64,000 nucleotides of DNA from Zoogloea sp. LCSB751 (GTDB taxonomy: Bacteria; Pseudomonadota; Gammaproteobacteria; Burkholderiales; Rhodocyclaceae): the NCBI RefSeq assembly GCF_002028455.1, contig NZ_MWUM01000001.1, forward strand, positions 434,001 through 498,000. The letters are read 5' to 3'. This document shows, piece after piece, positions 48,355-60,370 of the stretch. A program made the translations under genes and the position numbers. The notes beneath the pieces were generated by a model. That model did not search any database. It was not told where the DNA came from and worked only from the letters and a program-made list of their open reading frames with translations. Numbering within the stretch: position 1 is the stretch's first letter; every line of letters starts with the position of its first letter.

Positions 48355-49236
48355 ATGAAATTCCTTTCCTCCCTGCTGTTGCTGGCCGGCTTCCTGGCGA
48401 GCCCGGTTGCTGCCGAACAGCCCGCGCCGCACCCCGAGACCCGTTTCCTGGAGCGGGATGGCGGTCGCCTGGCCTACGACGACAGCGGCGGTGCGGGGCC
48501 GCTGCTCATTGCGCTGCCTGGCATGGGCGACCTGCGCGCCCAGTACCGTTTTCTGCGCCCGCTGCTGGTGGCGGCCGGTTACCGGGTCGTCAGCCTGGAC
48601 GTGCGTGGGCAGGGCGAGTCGAGCGTCGGATGGGCGGACTACTCGGCCCATGCGCTCGGCGGCGATGTGCTGGCGCTGATGGATCATCTTGGCGCGCCGT
48701 CGGCTGTGGTGCTCGGCAACTCCTTCGCTGCCGGCGCGGCCCTGTGGGCGGCCCATGATGCGCCGGAGCGGGTGCGCGGTACGGTGCTGCTGGGGCCGGT
48801 GCTGCGCGATCTGCCGGTGTCGCCGTGGATGAGGGCGGCCCTGTGGTTGGGTTTCGCCGGCCCCTGGCGGACGGCTTTCTGGCTGAAATACTGGGACAGC
48901 CTGTTCCCGCTGGCGCCGCCGCCCGACCACGCGGAGCAGCGCGAGCGCCTGGCCCGCAGCCTGCACGAGCCGGGTCGAATGCTGGCGCTGGAGACGATGA
49001 TCGGCCTGTCGAAGGCCGACACCGACGCGATCCTCGACCAGGTTCGCGTGCCCAGTCTGGTGGTGATGGGCACAGACGACCCGGACTTCGCCGATCCGGC
49101 CGACGAGGCCCGTCTCATTACGGCCATGCTGCGCGGCGAGAGCCTGTTGCTGGAGGGCGCCGGCCACTATCCCCACGTGGAAGCACCGGAGCGGGTTGCA
49201 GCGCGGATCGTGGCTTTTCTCGACGGCTTGCGTTGA
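48355..49236 (+). CDS. Exported alpha/beta hydrolase
   Basis: The 293-residue hydrolase has a signal peptide (MKFLSSLLLLAGFLASPVAA) and an alpha/beta fold with nucleophile elbow GNSFAAG, oxyanion loop LPGMGDLRAQYRFL, VVSLDVRGQGES and a C-terminal catalytic His in GAGHYPHVE. It is likely a periplasmic esterase, peroxidase-like hydrolase or dehalogenase-like enzyme; substrate unknown. Divergent from its probable LysR regulator. Confidence 0.88.
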   Translation: MKFLSSLLLLAGFLASPVAAEQPAPHPETRFLERDGGRLAYDDSGGAGPLLIALPGMGDLRAQYRFLRPLLVAAGYRVVSLDVRGQGESSVGWADYSAHALGGDVLALMDHLGAPSAVVLGNSFAAGAALWAAHDAPERVRGTVLLGPVLRDLPVSPWMRAALWLGFAGPWRTAFWLKYWDSLFPLAPPPDHAEQRERLARSLHEPGRMLALETMIGLSKADTDAILDQVRVPSLVVMGTDDPDFADPADEARLITAMLRGESLLLEGAGHYPHVEAPERVAARIVAFLDGLR

Positions 49237-49243
49237 GCCCGGT

Positions 49244-49257
49244 TTGATATAGATCAG
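49244..49257. promoter_or_regulatory. FNR-like site upstream of clpB
   Basis: TTGAT-ATAG-ATCAG, one mismatch to TTGAT-N4-ATCAA. It is 19 bp upstream of the sigma-32 -35 hexamer. Confidence 0.45.
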
Positions 49258-49275
49258 CGGGGCGTGTCGGGTGGC

Positions 49276-49301
49276 CTTGAAGTTTGCGCCCGCTGCCCCA
49301 T
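49276..49301 (+). promoter_or_regulatory. Sigma-32 heat-shock promoter of clpB
   Basis: CTTGAA-N14-CCCCAT, a very close match to the RpoH consensus, 30 bp before the clpB ATG. Confidence 0.92.
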
Positions 49302-49331
49302 TTAGGCTTCAGACCAAAATCCGGAGGCCTT

Positions 49332-51911
<2,580 letters not shown>

Positions 51912-52300
51912 TGGTGGCGCGCTGGCTCTCTGTCGGGAGCCAGCGCGCTATGCGGCCCTACCTCCTTCGTGGTGGCCCCAAGCATGCGCGCAGGCGGTAA
52001 TATCGTTTGCACGGAAATGGGGAAAGGGTTTCCTGTCCGTGCCGGTTGACTCGCTCTGAAGCAGGCTTTGGCGCCTGCCGGCGGAGCAGGTGTTCAGATG
52101 CGTTACATGGTGCGCCGCGGCAATGCGGCGGTGCTGTGCGGCTCCGGCATCGATAGGGCCCGGCGGGCGCGGCAAAGGGCTGCACGCGTGGGCGAAAACA
52201 CGCTGCTGGCATGTCCCTTGCCAGCGTTTCTCCACTTTGCTTCCGTCCCCGGGGCTGGCCTGTGCATCCTGCCTGCTCCGACTTTTTCAGCGAGGTGGGT
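51912..52300. other. Intergenic region after clpB
   Basis: A 389-bp gap. It contains a 12-bp inverted repeat at 51917-51948 (GCGCGCTGGCTC / GAGCCAGCGCGC, no T-tract) and a smaller hairpin GCAGGC / GCCTGC near 52061-52078. Short open frames here lack convincing ribosome sites. No RNA family was recognised. Confidence 0.6.
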
Positions 52301-53056
52301 ATGGCAGATGCATTGATGTTGTGGCGCCAGCTGCTGCAGGTCCAGGAGCCCTGGATGGTTCTGGATTGCCGCACCGACGAGTTCAACCGCTGCATGGATG
52401 TCTATATCGGCGTCGAGGCGCCGCGGAGCTGGTTCGGCTTCGGTCGCGGCAAGCCGGTGGAGAGCGGCCCCGAGGTGATGTGGCGACACATCGGCTTCGG
52501 TGGCTGGAAGGTCCAGGTCCGGGTGCGTCCGCCTCTCGGCAGCGAGCTGCCGCGCCAGCAATGGGCGGGCGAGGCGGGCATGCCCTTCACGCGGGCGCTG
52601 GATCGCCAGATCCTGTCCCTGCTCAACGAAGGCGTCGGCATGGCTGGCGTGTGTACCTTGCTCGAGGTGCCGATGGGCGAGCTGTGGCGTTATCGCTATG
52701 CCCTCGACAAGGGCCAGCATGGCGTCGGCGAGGCCGTCCCGGCCCAGGAGGCGGGGACGCCGCGGCCGCTCAGCGCGGTGCTCGCCTACTTCGAGGACGG
52801 CGTCAAGCCGCTGCCTGGCAGCCAGGTGCCGAGTCTGACCGACCCGGTGTGGCTGCGCCTAGTGGATGGCACGCTCAACATCGACGTGCGTGTGCTGAGC
52901 CTGCAATTGCTGCTGTCGCGCATCCGCTCGCAGGTGGCGGTGATTGCCGACGAGGAAGTACGCATGATGAAGTTGCGCGATCTGCACCGTTACTTCGTCA
53001 AGAACGAACGCATGCTGTCCCACGAACTGCAGCAACTCAGCAAAGAAGCGGCCTGA
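52301..53056 (+). CDS. Hypothetical protein, weakly transposase-N-terminus-like
   Basis: The 251-residue soluble protein has a VMWRHIGFGGWKVQVRVRPP region reminiscent of ISL3-type transposase N-termini and a helix-turn-helix-like RQILSLLNEGVGMAGVCTLLEVPMGELW. It lacks the zinc-ribbon cysteines and a DDE catalytic domain. No inverted repeats flank it. It may be a domesticated DNA-binding protein, or simply unrelated. GTG-GGT upstream gives a modest ribosome site at the ATG. Confidence 0.6.
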   Translation: MADALMLWRQLLQVQEPWMVLDCRTDEFNRCMDVYIGVEAPRSWFGFGRGKPVESGPEVMWRHIGFGGWKVQVRVRPPLGSELPRQQWAGEAGMPFTRALDRQILSLLNEGVGMAGVCTLLEVPMGELWRYRYALDKGQHGVGEAVPAQEAGTPRPLSAVLAYFEDGVKPLPGSQVPSLTDPVWLRLVDGTLNIDVRVLSLQLLLSRIRSQVAVIADEEVRMMKLRDLHRYFVKNERMLSHELQQLSKEAA

Positions 53057-53089
53057 GCCGGCGAGCTGTCCTACCGAGGGAGAACCGAG

Positions 53090-54073
53090 ATGAATGCCCC
53101 CACGAACCGTCTGACGACGGTGGACGAGGCCGCCACGCTGATCGCGTCCGGCCGCTTCCTGATGATCGCCGGCGACGAGGCCGTGCTGCGGCGCCTGCCG
53201 GCAGGCAACTGGATAGGCGGCACGATCCCCTATTTCATGGGCGAGGAGGGCGGGTTGGTAACGTCCGAGCGCATCTTCGTCACCGAGATCCCCGCGACGG
53301 CGGAGGCGCCGACGATCCGCTTCTACGACATCACCGACCTCGAACACGTCTGCGAGGACGGCCCGGCCAACGGCTTCACGTTGATCATCATCCCGGCCTT
53401 CTCGCCGATCCATTCCCTGTACGCCCGCAAGGCGCCGGGTTTCCCGGACATGTTCATCAAGCCGGTGGTGGGCTGGATCGCCGGCGGCCACCTGGCCGAT
53501 TTCGGCCGTGTCGCGCCGCTGGTGGTCGATGGCACGAAGCTCGCGTTCGACGGCGAGCGGGCGGTGGTGATGCACGTGCCGCTGCCGGACAGCGAATACG
53601 CCCGCATCGAGATCTTCAACCGCATGACGCAGGGCGACGGCGACTGCCTGCGCTTTCCGGAAACCGGCTTCTCGGCCACCCGCTGCCTGGTCAATGGCGT
53701 CGAGACCGATTTTGCGGCCTACCTGGCGACCCGCCATGCGGACATCCGCCTGCCGCTGGTGGCCGATTACGGCGGCGCGTCGGTGAACGTGTCGATCAAG
53801 GCAGTGGATGCCCAGGCCGGGCGTGTGGATTTTTACGCGCCGGTGTTCGACGACGTGGACTACCGCTTTGCCGCGCCGGCCGATTTTGGCGCGGCCATCG
53901 GCGCAGAGCCGGACCATCCGCCGCTATGGTCGTGCAACTGCATCCTCAACTACCTGTACTGCGGACTCGAAGGTCGGCGTTCGGGCTCCCTCGTCGGGCC
54001 GATGACCTTCGGCGAGATCGCCTACCTGCTGCTCAACCAGACCCAGGTCTATCTCAGCATCGAGCAGGCCTGA
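53090..54073 (+). CDS. Conserved hypothetical protein
   Basis: I do not recognise this family. The 327-residue protein is soluble, with a GNWIGGTIPYFMGEEGG segment near the N-terminus, MHVPLPDSEYARIEIFN in the middle and a C-terminal WSCNCILNYLYCGLEG followed by GPMTFGEIAYLLLNQTQVYL. Cysteines cluster in the CNC...YC part. It lies 33 bp after the preceding hypothetical gene and 82 bp before the aldehyde dehydrogenase. Confidence 0.75.
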   Translation: MNAPTNRLTTVDEAATLIASGRFLMIAGDEAVLRRLPAGNWIGGTIPYFMGEEGGLVTSERIFVTEIPATAEAPTIRFYDITDLEHVCEDGPANGFTLIIIPAFSPIHSLYARKAPGFPDMFIKPVVGWIAGGHLADFGRVAPLVVDGTKLAFDGERAVVMHVPLPDSEYARIEIFNRMTQGDGDCLRFPETGFSATRCLVNGVETDFAAYLATRHADIRLPLVADYGGASVNVSIKAVDAQAGRVDFYAPVFDDVDYRFAAPADFGAAIGAEPDHPPLWSCNCILNYLYCGLEGRRSGSLVGPMTFGEIAYLLLNQTQVYLSIEQA

Positions 54074-54155
54074 GCCTGTTCAGGGGCGGCGCCTTCCCGG
54101 GCCGCCGCCGTTTCCTGTACTTTCCGTCCTCAGTAACCAGAAAAAGGACGGAGAC

Positions 54156-55598
54156 ATGCGCATCCATCATCAGTTCTATTTCGGCGGACGTTGGGGCGAT
54201 GCCCTGGGCACGGCCCGCCTGGACGTCATCAATCCCGCCACCGAAGCGGTGGCCGGTAGTATCGCCGTCGGCTCCGCCGCCGACGCGCAGGCCGCCGTGG
54301 CCGCCGCCAAGGCAGCGTTTCCGGCTTTCGCGGCGACCTCCCGCGCGGAACGCCTGGATCTGCTGGCGCGCATCTGTACGACCTACAAGAAGCGCTATGA
54401 CGATATGGCCCGCGCCATCTGTGAGGAGATGGGGGCGCCGCTGAAGGCCCTGGCCGGCAGCGCCCAGGCGGGCTCCGGCCTGGCTCATTTCAAGACCGCC
54501 CAGGCGGTGCTGCAGGATTTTTCGTTCGAGAAGAGCCAGGGCACGACGCGCATCCTGCGCGAGCCGATCGGTGTCTGTGCGCTGATCACCCCGTGGAACT
54601 GGCCGGCCAACCAGATGGCCTGCAAGATCGCGCCGGCACTGGCGGCGGGCTGCACGATGGTGCTCAAGCCGTCCGAGCTGGCGCCGTTCTCGGCCATCGT
54701 GATGGCCGAGATCCTGCATGAGGCCGGCGTGCCGGCTGGCGTATTCAACCTGGTGAATGGCGACGGGGCCGGCGTCGGCAACGCGCTGAGCACCCATCCC
54801 GAGGTGGACATGGTCTCCTTCACCGGCTCGACGCGGGCCGGCAAGCTGGTGATGAAGAGTGCCGCCGACACGGTGAAGAAGGTAGCCCTCGAACTCGGCG
54901 GCAAGTCCGCCAACATCCTGCTCGACGACGTGGACTTTTCGAAGAGCGTGCGCCACGGCGTGCTGAGCCTGATGACCAACAGCGGCCAGAACTGCAATGC
55001 GCCGTCGCGCATGCTGGTGCCGGAAGGGCGTCTCGACGAGGTGGAGGCGATTGCCGCGGCAAGCCTGGCGCGGGTGGTGGTCGGCGATCCGCTGATCGAT
55101 ACGACGACGATGGGGCCGCTGGCCAACGGGCCCCAGTTCGAGCGCGTGCAGGCCTTCATCGCGCAAGGCATCGCCGATGGCGCAAAGCTCGTGGCCGGCG
55201 GGCCGGGGCGGCCGGAAGGCATCGAGCGCGGCTATTTCGTGCGCCCGACGGTGTTCAGCCGGGTGACGCCGGAGATGGCCATCGCCCGCGAGGAGATCTT
55301 CGGCCCGGTGCTGTCCATCCTGGGTTACAAGGACGAGGCGGACGCCATCCGCATCGCCAACGATACGCCCTACGGCCTGTCCGGCTATGTGTCGTCGGCC
55401 GATCTGGGGCGGGCACGGGCTGTCGCGCGGCAGTTGCGAACCGGCAACGTGCACCTCAACGGCGCGCCGGTGGACCTCAGCGCGCCCTTTGGCGGCTACA
55501 AGCAGTCGGGCCTGGGGCGGGAGTGGGGCGCCTACGGGCTGGAGGAGTTCCTCGAGGTGAAGGCGGTCATCGGCTACGGCGCCGACGAGCCGGCGTGA
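54156..55598 (+). CDS. NAD(P)+-dependent aldehyde dehydrogenase
   Basis: The 480-residue enzyme has the ALDH motifs TPWNWPANQMACKIAPALAAGCTMVLKPSE, FTGSTRAGKLVM, LELGGKSANI with the general-base Glu, and the catalytic cysteine in NSGQNCNAPSR. AAAAGGACGGAG upstream supports the ATG. Substrate cannot be told from sequence. Confidence 0.93.
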   Translation: MRIHHQFYFGGRWGDALGTARLDVINPATEAVAGSIAVGSAADAQAAVAAAKAAFPAFAATSRAERLDLLARICTTYKKRYDDMARAICEEMGAPLKALAGSAQAGSGLAHFKTAQAVLQDFSFEKSQGTTRILREPIGVCALITPWNWPANQMACKIAPALAAGCTMVLKPSELAPFSAIVMAEILHEAGVPAGVFNLVNGDGAGVGNALSTHPEVDMVSFTGSTRAGKLVMKSAADTVKKVALELGGKSANILLDDVDFSKSVRHGVLSLMTNSGQNCNAPSRMLVPEGRLDEVEAIAAASLARVVVGDPLIDTTTMGPLANGPQFERVQAFIAQGIADGAKLVAGGPGRPEGIERGYFVRPTVFSRVTPEMAIAREEIFGPVLSILGYKDEADAIRIANDTPYGLSGYVSSADLGRARAVARQLRTGNVHLNGAPVDLSAPFGGYKQSGLGREWGAYGLEEFLEVKAVIGYGADEPA

Positions 55599-55674
55599 GC
55601 GTTGTTGTCAGGTTGGCATGACAGAATGCGGGCACGGCGGCGGTGCCGCCGCCCGTTGAGGAGTTGCTGCGCCG

Positions 55675-56115
55675 ATGGCCCTGGTCGTTTCCGTTTCCCT
55701 GTTGCTGGTCGTGCTGACGACCGTGGTCCACTACGAAGTGCTGCGCGGCCTCAGTCTGTGGCTGCCTGAGCTGGCCATCCGCCCGCGGGCCAAGCTGATC
55801 GTCGTCATCCTCGGCACCTTCATCGCCCATCTCGTCGAGATCACGCTGTACGCCTTCGTGGTGTTTGCGCTGGTGCGTTATGCACAGCTTGGGTCGGTGG
55901 GTGACGTGGACCGCTTTTCGTTTGCGGTGTCCCTGTATTTCTCGGCCGAGACCTTCACGTCCCTCGGCTACGGCGACGTGGTGCCGGGCGGCGCCGTGCG
56001 TTTGCTGGCGGGTACCGAGGCCCTCAACGGCCTGCTGCTGATCGGCTGGTCGGCGTCCTACGCGTACATCGCGATGGAGCGTTTCTGGCGCGACGGCCTG
56101 GGCGACGGAATCTGA
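55675..56115 (+). CDS. Two-transmembrane potassium channel-like protein
   Basis: The 146-residue protein has two to three hydrophobic segments and a pore region with the selectivity-filter-like TSLGYGDVVP, as in Ion_trans_2 (K+ channel) proteins. It lacks a regulatory RCK/CNB domain. A response regulator starts 15 bp after it. Confidence 0.85.
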   Translation: MALVVSVSLLLVVLTTVVHYEVLRGLSLWLPELAIRPRAKLIVVILGTFIAHLVEITLYAFVVFALVRYAQLGSVGDVDRFSFAVSLYFSAETFTSLGYGDVVPGGAVRLLAGTEALNGLLLIGWSASYAYIAMERFWRDGLGDGI

Positions 56116-56130
56116 CGGAGGGTCGCGAGC

Positions 56131-56826
56131 GTGCGCATTCTGGTGGTTGAAGACGACAAGACCCTGGCTGCCGGCCTCGTCGAAGGCCTGGAACGGGAGG
56201 GTTTCATGGTGGACCGGCTGGAGGCCGCCGAGCCGGCCGAGGCGGTGTTGCAGCATACCGCCTACGATCTGGCGATCGTGGATATCGGTCTGCCGGGGAT
56301 GGACGGGCTGGAACTGATCCGCCGGGTGCGCCGCCGCAACGTGTTGACCCCCATCCTGATCCTGACCGCCCGCGATGGCCTGGACGACCGGGTGGTCGGC
56401 CTGGACGTGGGCGGCGACGATTACCTGGTCAAGCCCTTCCTGCTGCCCGAGCTGCTGGCGCGCATCCGGGCGCTGATCCGGCGCAGCCGGGCGGCGGCCA
56501 GCATGATGCTGAGCGTCGGCCCGCTGGCGCTCGACGTGCAGCGGCGCAGCGCGACGCTGGCCGGTGCCGGGCTGGAGCTGACCGGGCGGGAGTGGGATGT
56601 GCTCGAGCAGCTGGCCCTGGCGGCGCCCAAGGTGGTCGCCAAGCAGAAGCTGACCGACAGTCTCAGCCAGTGGGACAAGGAGATCACCCCCAATGCGGTG
56701 GAGATCTACGTGTCGCGCCTGCGCAGCAAGCTGGCTAGCAGCGGGGTTGGCATCCGCACCGTGCGCGGTATCGGCTACCGCATCGAAGCGGGTGAGGCGG
56801 GAGAGGGCGATGCCGCGCCTAGGTGA
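56131..56826 (+). CDS. OmpR-family response regulator
   Basis: The 231-residue regulator has the receiver domain (VEDDKTLAAGL, phosphoacceptor Asp in LAIVDIGLPGMDG, LTARDG, and Lys in YLVKPF) and a winged-helix DNA-binding domain (AVEIYVSRLRSKL). GTG at 56131 follows GGAGG. It overlaps the sensor kinase gene by 17 bp. QseB/PmrA-like. Confidence 0.95.
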   Translation: MRILVVEDDKTLAAGLVEGLEREGFMVDRLEAAEPAEAVLQHTAYDLAIVDIGLPGMDGLELIRRVRRRNVLTPILILTARDGLDDRVVGLDVGGDDYLVKPFLLPELLARIRALIRRSRAAASMMLSVGPLALDVQRRSATLAGAGLELTGREWDVLEQLALAAPKVVAKQKLTDSLSQWDKEITPNAVEIYVSRLRSKLASSGVGIRTVRGIGYRIEAGEAGEGDAAPR

Positions 56827-58213
56827 GGCCCGCGCGCTGCGCAACCGGCTGCTGATGGTCATTTCCTGGCCGCTGCTGATCCTGCTGGCGGCCAGCATGG
56901 TGGCCGATTACCGCGCGGCGCTCAGTATTGCCGACGAGGCCTACGACAACGCGCTCACAGGAACGGTGGTGGCCCTGGTCACGCGCCTGGAGCGCGACGA
57001 CGACGACAAGGACATCGAGGTGGACATTCCGCCGGCGGCTGACGAGATCCTGCGTTCCGATGCCCTCGACAAGGTCCAGTACGTGGTGTTCGATAACCGC
57101 GAGAAGGTCATTGCCGGCGATGCCGAACTGCTGCAGCTGCCGCGGCCGGAGGTGGCGAACCGCAGCATCCTGCAGGACGCAACGGTGGGAAAACGTGCCG
57201 TGCGGACCGCCAGTTACCGCTATGAAAGTCCTCGCATGACAGCGACGGTCATCGTCGCCGAAACCACCCTCAAGCGCCGGCGTGCCGCCAACCGCATCCT
57301 GGCGACGATCTTCTGGCCGAACCTGCTGCTGATCGCCGCGGCACTGCTGCTGGTGTATTTCGGAGTGCGTTACGCACTGAAGCCGCTGGACGTCCTCGGG
57401 CGGCACATCGCAGCACGGGGACCGAGCGATTTCAGCCCGATCGAGGAGACGGGCGTACCTGCCGAGGCCGGGCCGTTGGTGCGCGCCATCAACCGCCTGC
57501 TGCAGCATCTGGGGCGAGCAGGGCGGGCCCAACAGGCTTTCCTGTCGAACGCCGCCCATCAATTGCGAACGCCGCTGGCCGGCCTGCAGACTCAGCTGGA
57601 ACTGGCCGTCGAAGTCCTCCCCGCCGAGGCCCGGCCGCGCATCGAGCGCCTACGCGAGTCCACCGGCCGCCTGGTGCATTTCACCAACCAGATGCTGGCC
57701 CTGGCCCGTTCTTCGTCGGAAGGCGCGCTGATCAGCGACTACCGCCCGGTGGATCTGGCCGCGCTGCTCGAGGATGCTGCGTCCGACCTGCTCGACGATG
57801 CCCTGGCCAAGCACATCGACCTGGGCTTCGAGACGGCACCGGCCTGGGTGCTGGGCTCCCGCTGGATGCTGCGGGAGGTGCTCGCCAATCTCATCGACAA
57901 CGCCATCGCCTACACCCCGGCCGGTGGGCGGGTGACAGTGCGCTGCGGTCATCGTGAGGAGGAGGGCGTCTTCGTCGAGGTGGAGGACGATGGGCCGGGC
58001 ATTCCGGAAAGTGAGCGGAGCCGGGTCTTCGAGCGTTTCTATCGGGGCGGCTCGGAAGGTGTGCCCGGCACGGGGCTGGGGCTCGCCATCGTCAAGGAAG
58101 TGGCCGACCGCCATGCTGCCGAGGTGCTCATCAATAGCGGTAGCCAGGGTACCGGGACGTGCGTGCGGGTCGTCTTTCCGCAGGCACCCGCCGCCACTCC
58201 GCCCACTGCGTAG
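56810..58213 (+). CDS. Sensor histidine kinase
   Basis: The 467-residue kinase has two membrane helices (about 14-32 and 165-190) enclosing a periplasmic sensor region rich in acidic residues (RDDDDKDIEVDIP). It continues with HAMP-like, DHp (FLSNAAHQLRTPLAGLQ, His phosphorylation site) and HATPase domains (VLANLIDNAIAYTP, DDGPGIP, GTGLGLAIVKEV). QseC/PmrB-like. The acidic patch could bind metal ions; that is an inference. Confidence 0.94.
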   Translation: MPRLGEARALRNRLLMVISWPLLILLAASMVADYRAALSIADEAYDNALTGTVVALVTRLERDDDDKDIEVDIPPAADEILRSDALDKVQYVVFDNREKVIAGDAELLQLPRPEVANRSILQDATVGKRAVRTASYRYESPRMTATVIVAETTLKRRRAANRILATIFWPNLLLIAAALLLVYFGVRYALKPLDVLGRHIAARGPSDFSPIEETGVPAEAGPLVRAINRLLQHLGRAGRAQQAFLSNAAHQLRTPLAGLQTQLELAVEVLPAEARPRIERLRESTGRLVHFTNQMLALARSSSEGALISDYRPVDLAALLEDAASDLLDDALAKHIDLGFETAPAWVLGSRWMLREVLANLIDNAIAYTPAGGRVTVRCGHREEEGVFVEVEDDGPGIPESERSRVFERFYRGGSEGVPGTGLGLAIVKEVADRHAAEVLINSGSQGTGTCVRVVFPQAPAATPPTA

Positions 58214-58231
58214 GTCTGTGGGGCGGCAGGC

Positions 58232-58263
58232 TGCCTGACAATTCCCCCACGGATTGTCAGGCA
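58232..58263. repeat. 11-bp perfect inverted repeat before the cytochrome b561 gene
   Basis: TGCCTGACAAT (58232-58242) and ATTGTCAGGCA (58253-58263), 10-nt loop. It is 18 bp after the sensor kinase stop and 51 bp before the cytochrome b561 start. Either a terminator without T-tract or an operator. Confidence 0.7.
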
Positions 58264-58314
58264 ATTGAAGGCTGCCGGCCGCTATGGTCCGCCGGGTCAT
58301 CCAAAGTGGACCCG

Positions 58315-58896
58315 ATGGTCATGCCCAGCACCTCCCAATCCCCCGTCATCGATTCTTCCAACGGCCTGCGCCGGCCGCGTTCCCTGGTCTTCCTGCACTG
58401 GGCGACGGCGCTGCTGATCGCGCTGGTGATCGGCATCGCCTTCGTGCGTGATGGGATCGAGGAAAAGGCCCTGCGCGCAACCCTCATGAACATCCATCGC
58501 AGCATCGGCCTCACTGTGGCGCTACTGGCAATGGCTCGTATCGTGGTGCGCCTGGCCCACCGGCCGCTGCCGCCGACCGCCGACATGTCGCCGCTGGCCC
58601 GCTTGGTGGCCGAATTGGCTCATCTCGCGCTCTACATGCTGCTGATGGCACTGCCGCTGATCGGCTGGGCGCTGTCCTGCGCCCATGGCAAGCCGGTGTC
58701 CTACTTTGGGCTGGTTACCCTGCCGACGATCGTCGAGGAGGACGAAGACCTTGCCGACGATCTGGCCGAATACCACGAGAACGCTGCCTGGCTGCTCATG
58801 GCCTTGGTCGGCGTGCATGCCGCCGCCGCGCTTTATCACCACTTCGTGCGCCGCGACAACGTGCTGCGCGCGATGTTGCCGGTTCGCCAGTCCTGA
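58315..58896 (+). CDS. Cytochrome b561 family membrane protein
   Basis: The 193-residue protein has four membrane segments with histidines suited to bis-His haem ligation: VFLHWATAL, NIHRSIGL, ELAHLAL and GVHAAAALYHHF. Family members shuttle electrons between quinol and periplasmic acceptors. ATG at 58321 is an alternative start. It precedes the cytochrome-porin gene by 88 bp. Confidence 0.9.
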   Translation: MVMPSTSQSPVIDSSNGLRRPRSLVFLHWATALLIALVIGIAFVRDGIEEKALRATLMNIHRSIGLTVALLAMARIVVRLAHRPLPPTADMSPLARLVAELAHLALYMLLMALPLIGWALSCAHGKPVSYFGLVTLPTIVEEDEDLADDLAEYHENAAWLLMALVGVHAAAALYHHFVRRDNVLRAMLPVRQS

Positions 58897-58984
58897 GCCT
58901 GCATTGATTCTTCCCATGGCGGCGTACGCGCCCGTCTTCATGGGCTACCCCGCTTTTTTATTCACCACAAGTACAAGGACAAAC

Positions 58985-60358
58985 ATGCATCCGATTCTTT
59001 CCGGGGGGAAAACCCGTCTGTCCACGATCCGGCATACAGCCAGCCTCCTGCTGGCCGCGGCCGGTTTCCTGGCCGCCGCGCCGGCCGCCCACGCGGTGCC
59101 GAGCTTCGCCCGCCAGACCGGGCAGGAATGCGCGGCCTGCCACATCGGCGCCTATGGCCCGCAACTGACGCCTTACGGTGTGAAGTTCAAGATCGGTGGC
59201 TATACCGACGCCGACGGCAAGGGCGGCAAGGTGCCGCTGTCCGGCATGGTGGTGGCATCCTTCACGCGCACCGCCAAGAACCAGGACCCGGCGCCGGACA
59301 AGTCCGGCCCCAACAACAACCATTCCTTCGATGAGGCTTCGGTGTTCCTGGCTGGCCGTCTGAGCGACAAGATCGGCGCCTTCGTGCAGGCCACCTACGA
59401 CGGTATCGGCCAGCGCACGTCCATCGACCAGGCCGACGTGCGCTTTGCGCACACCACCGAGGTGGCCGGCAAGGAAACCGTCTTCGGCCTGTCGGTAAAC
59501 AACAACCCCGGCGTGCAGGATCCGTTCAACAGCATGCCGGTGTGGAGCTTCCCCTACACCGCGTCCGCCGTGGGCTTCGGCCAGGGCGGTGCCGGTACGC
59601 TGATCAACGGTGGCCTCGAGCAGCGTGTCACCGGCGTGTCCGCCTACACCTTCTGGAACAACATGGTGTATGCCGAGCTGGGCACCTACCGTTCGCTGAC
59701 CCCGACCATGCAGAGCCGCCTGGGTCTCGGCAAGGGCGAGGACATGGGCCGGCTCGGCGGCAACACCGCCTACTGGCGCCTGGCGGTGTTCCAGGACCTG
59801 AAGAAGCAGGCCTTCAACGCCGGCATCTTCGGCCTCAACACCTCGCTGCAGCCTGACCGCAGCACGCCGGGTTCCAACAAGTTCAACGACCTGGGCGTCG
59901 ATGCGTCCTACCAGTTCCTCGGTACCCGCGAGCACGTGGCGACCGTCAATACCAGCTACATCCGTGAGCGCCAGACCCGCAACCAGCTCGTCGCCACCGA
60001 GGGCGCCGACAACCTGAAGGGACGCCTCAACGAGTTCAAGCTGAACGCGTCCTACCACTACATGCAGACCTGGGGCGCGACGGTTGGCCGCTTCGTGACC
60101 CACGGCACCGCTGACGCCACGTTGTACAGCGACGGCTTCGCCAACGGTTCGCCGAACACCTCCGGCTACATCCTGCAGGCCGACTGGACGCCGTGGGGCA
60201 AGGAGAACTCATGGGGCGCTCCGTGGGCCAATGTCCGCCTCGGCGCCCAATACACCATGTACAACAAGTACAACGGTGCCAAGACCAACTACGATGGCAA
60301 CGGCCGCGACGCGAAGGACAACAACACGCTGTTCCTGTTCGCGTGGACCTCGTTCTGA
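58985..60358 (+). CDS. Fused monoheme cytochrome c / outer-membrane porin (Cyc2-like)
   Basis: The 457-residue protein has a signal peptide cleaved near AHA-VPSF (residue 37) and one haem c motif, CAACH at residues 49-53, in SFARQTGQECAACHIGAYGPQLTP. A long region of alternating beta strands follows, ending in a terminal Phe (LFLFAWTSF), typical of outer-membrane beta-barrels. This cytochrome-at-the-mouth-of-a-porin architecture matches Cyc2-type iron oxidases in layout. Whether it is a true Cyc2 orthologue is unproven. A periplasmic cytochrome c gene follows after 12 bp and cytochrome b561 precedes it. Confidence 0.78.
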   Translation: MHPILSGGKTRLSTIRHTASLLLAAAGFLAAAPAAHAVPSFARQTGQECAACHIGAYGPQLTPYGVKFKIGGYTDADGKGGKVPLSGMVVASFTRTAKNQDPAPDKSGPNNNHSFDEASVFLAGRLSDKIGAFVQATYDGIGQRTSIDQADVRFAHTTEVAGKETVFGLSVNNNPGVQDPFNSMPVWSFPYTASAVGFGQGGAGTLINGGLEQRVTGVSAYTFWNNMVYAELGTYRSLTPTMQSRLGLGKGEDMGRLGGNTAYWRLAVFQDLKKQAFNAGIFGLNTSLQPDRSTPGSNKFNDLGVDASYQFLGTREHVATVNTSYIRERQTRNQLVATEGADNLKGRLNEFKLNASYHYMQTWGATVGRFVTHGTADATLYSDGFANGSPNTSGYILQADWTPWGKENSWGAPWANVRLGAQYTMYNKYNGAKTNYDGNGRDAKDNNTLFLFAWTSF

Positions 60359-60370
60359 CGGAGTGACGTG

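Noticed and set aside
52098..52316. Small open frame starting MRYMVRRGNAAVLCG before the hypothetical gene
   Set aside because: No ribosome site, composition like non-coding high-GC DNA, and it overlaps the real start at 52301.
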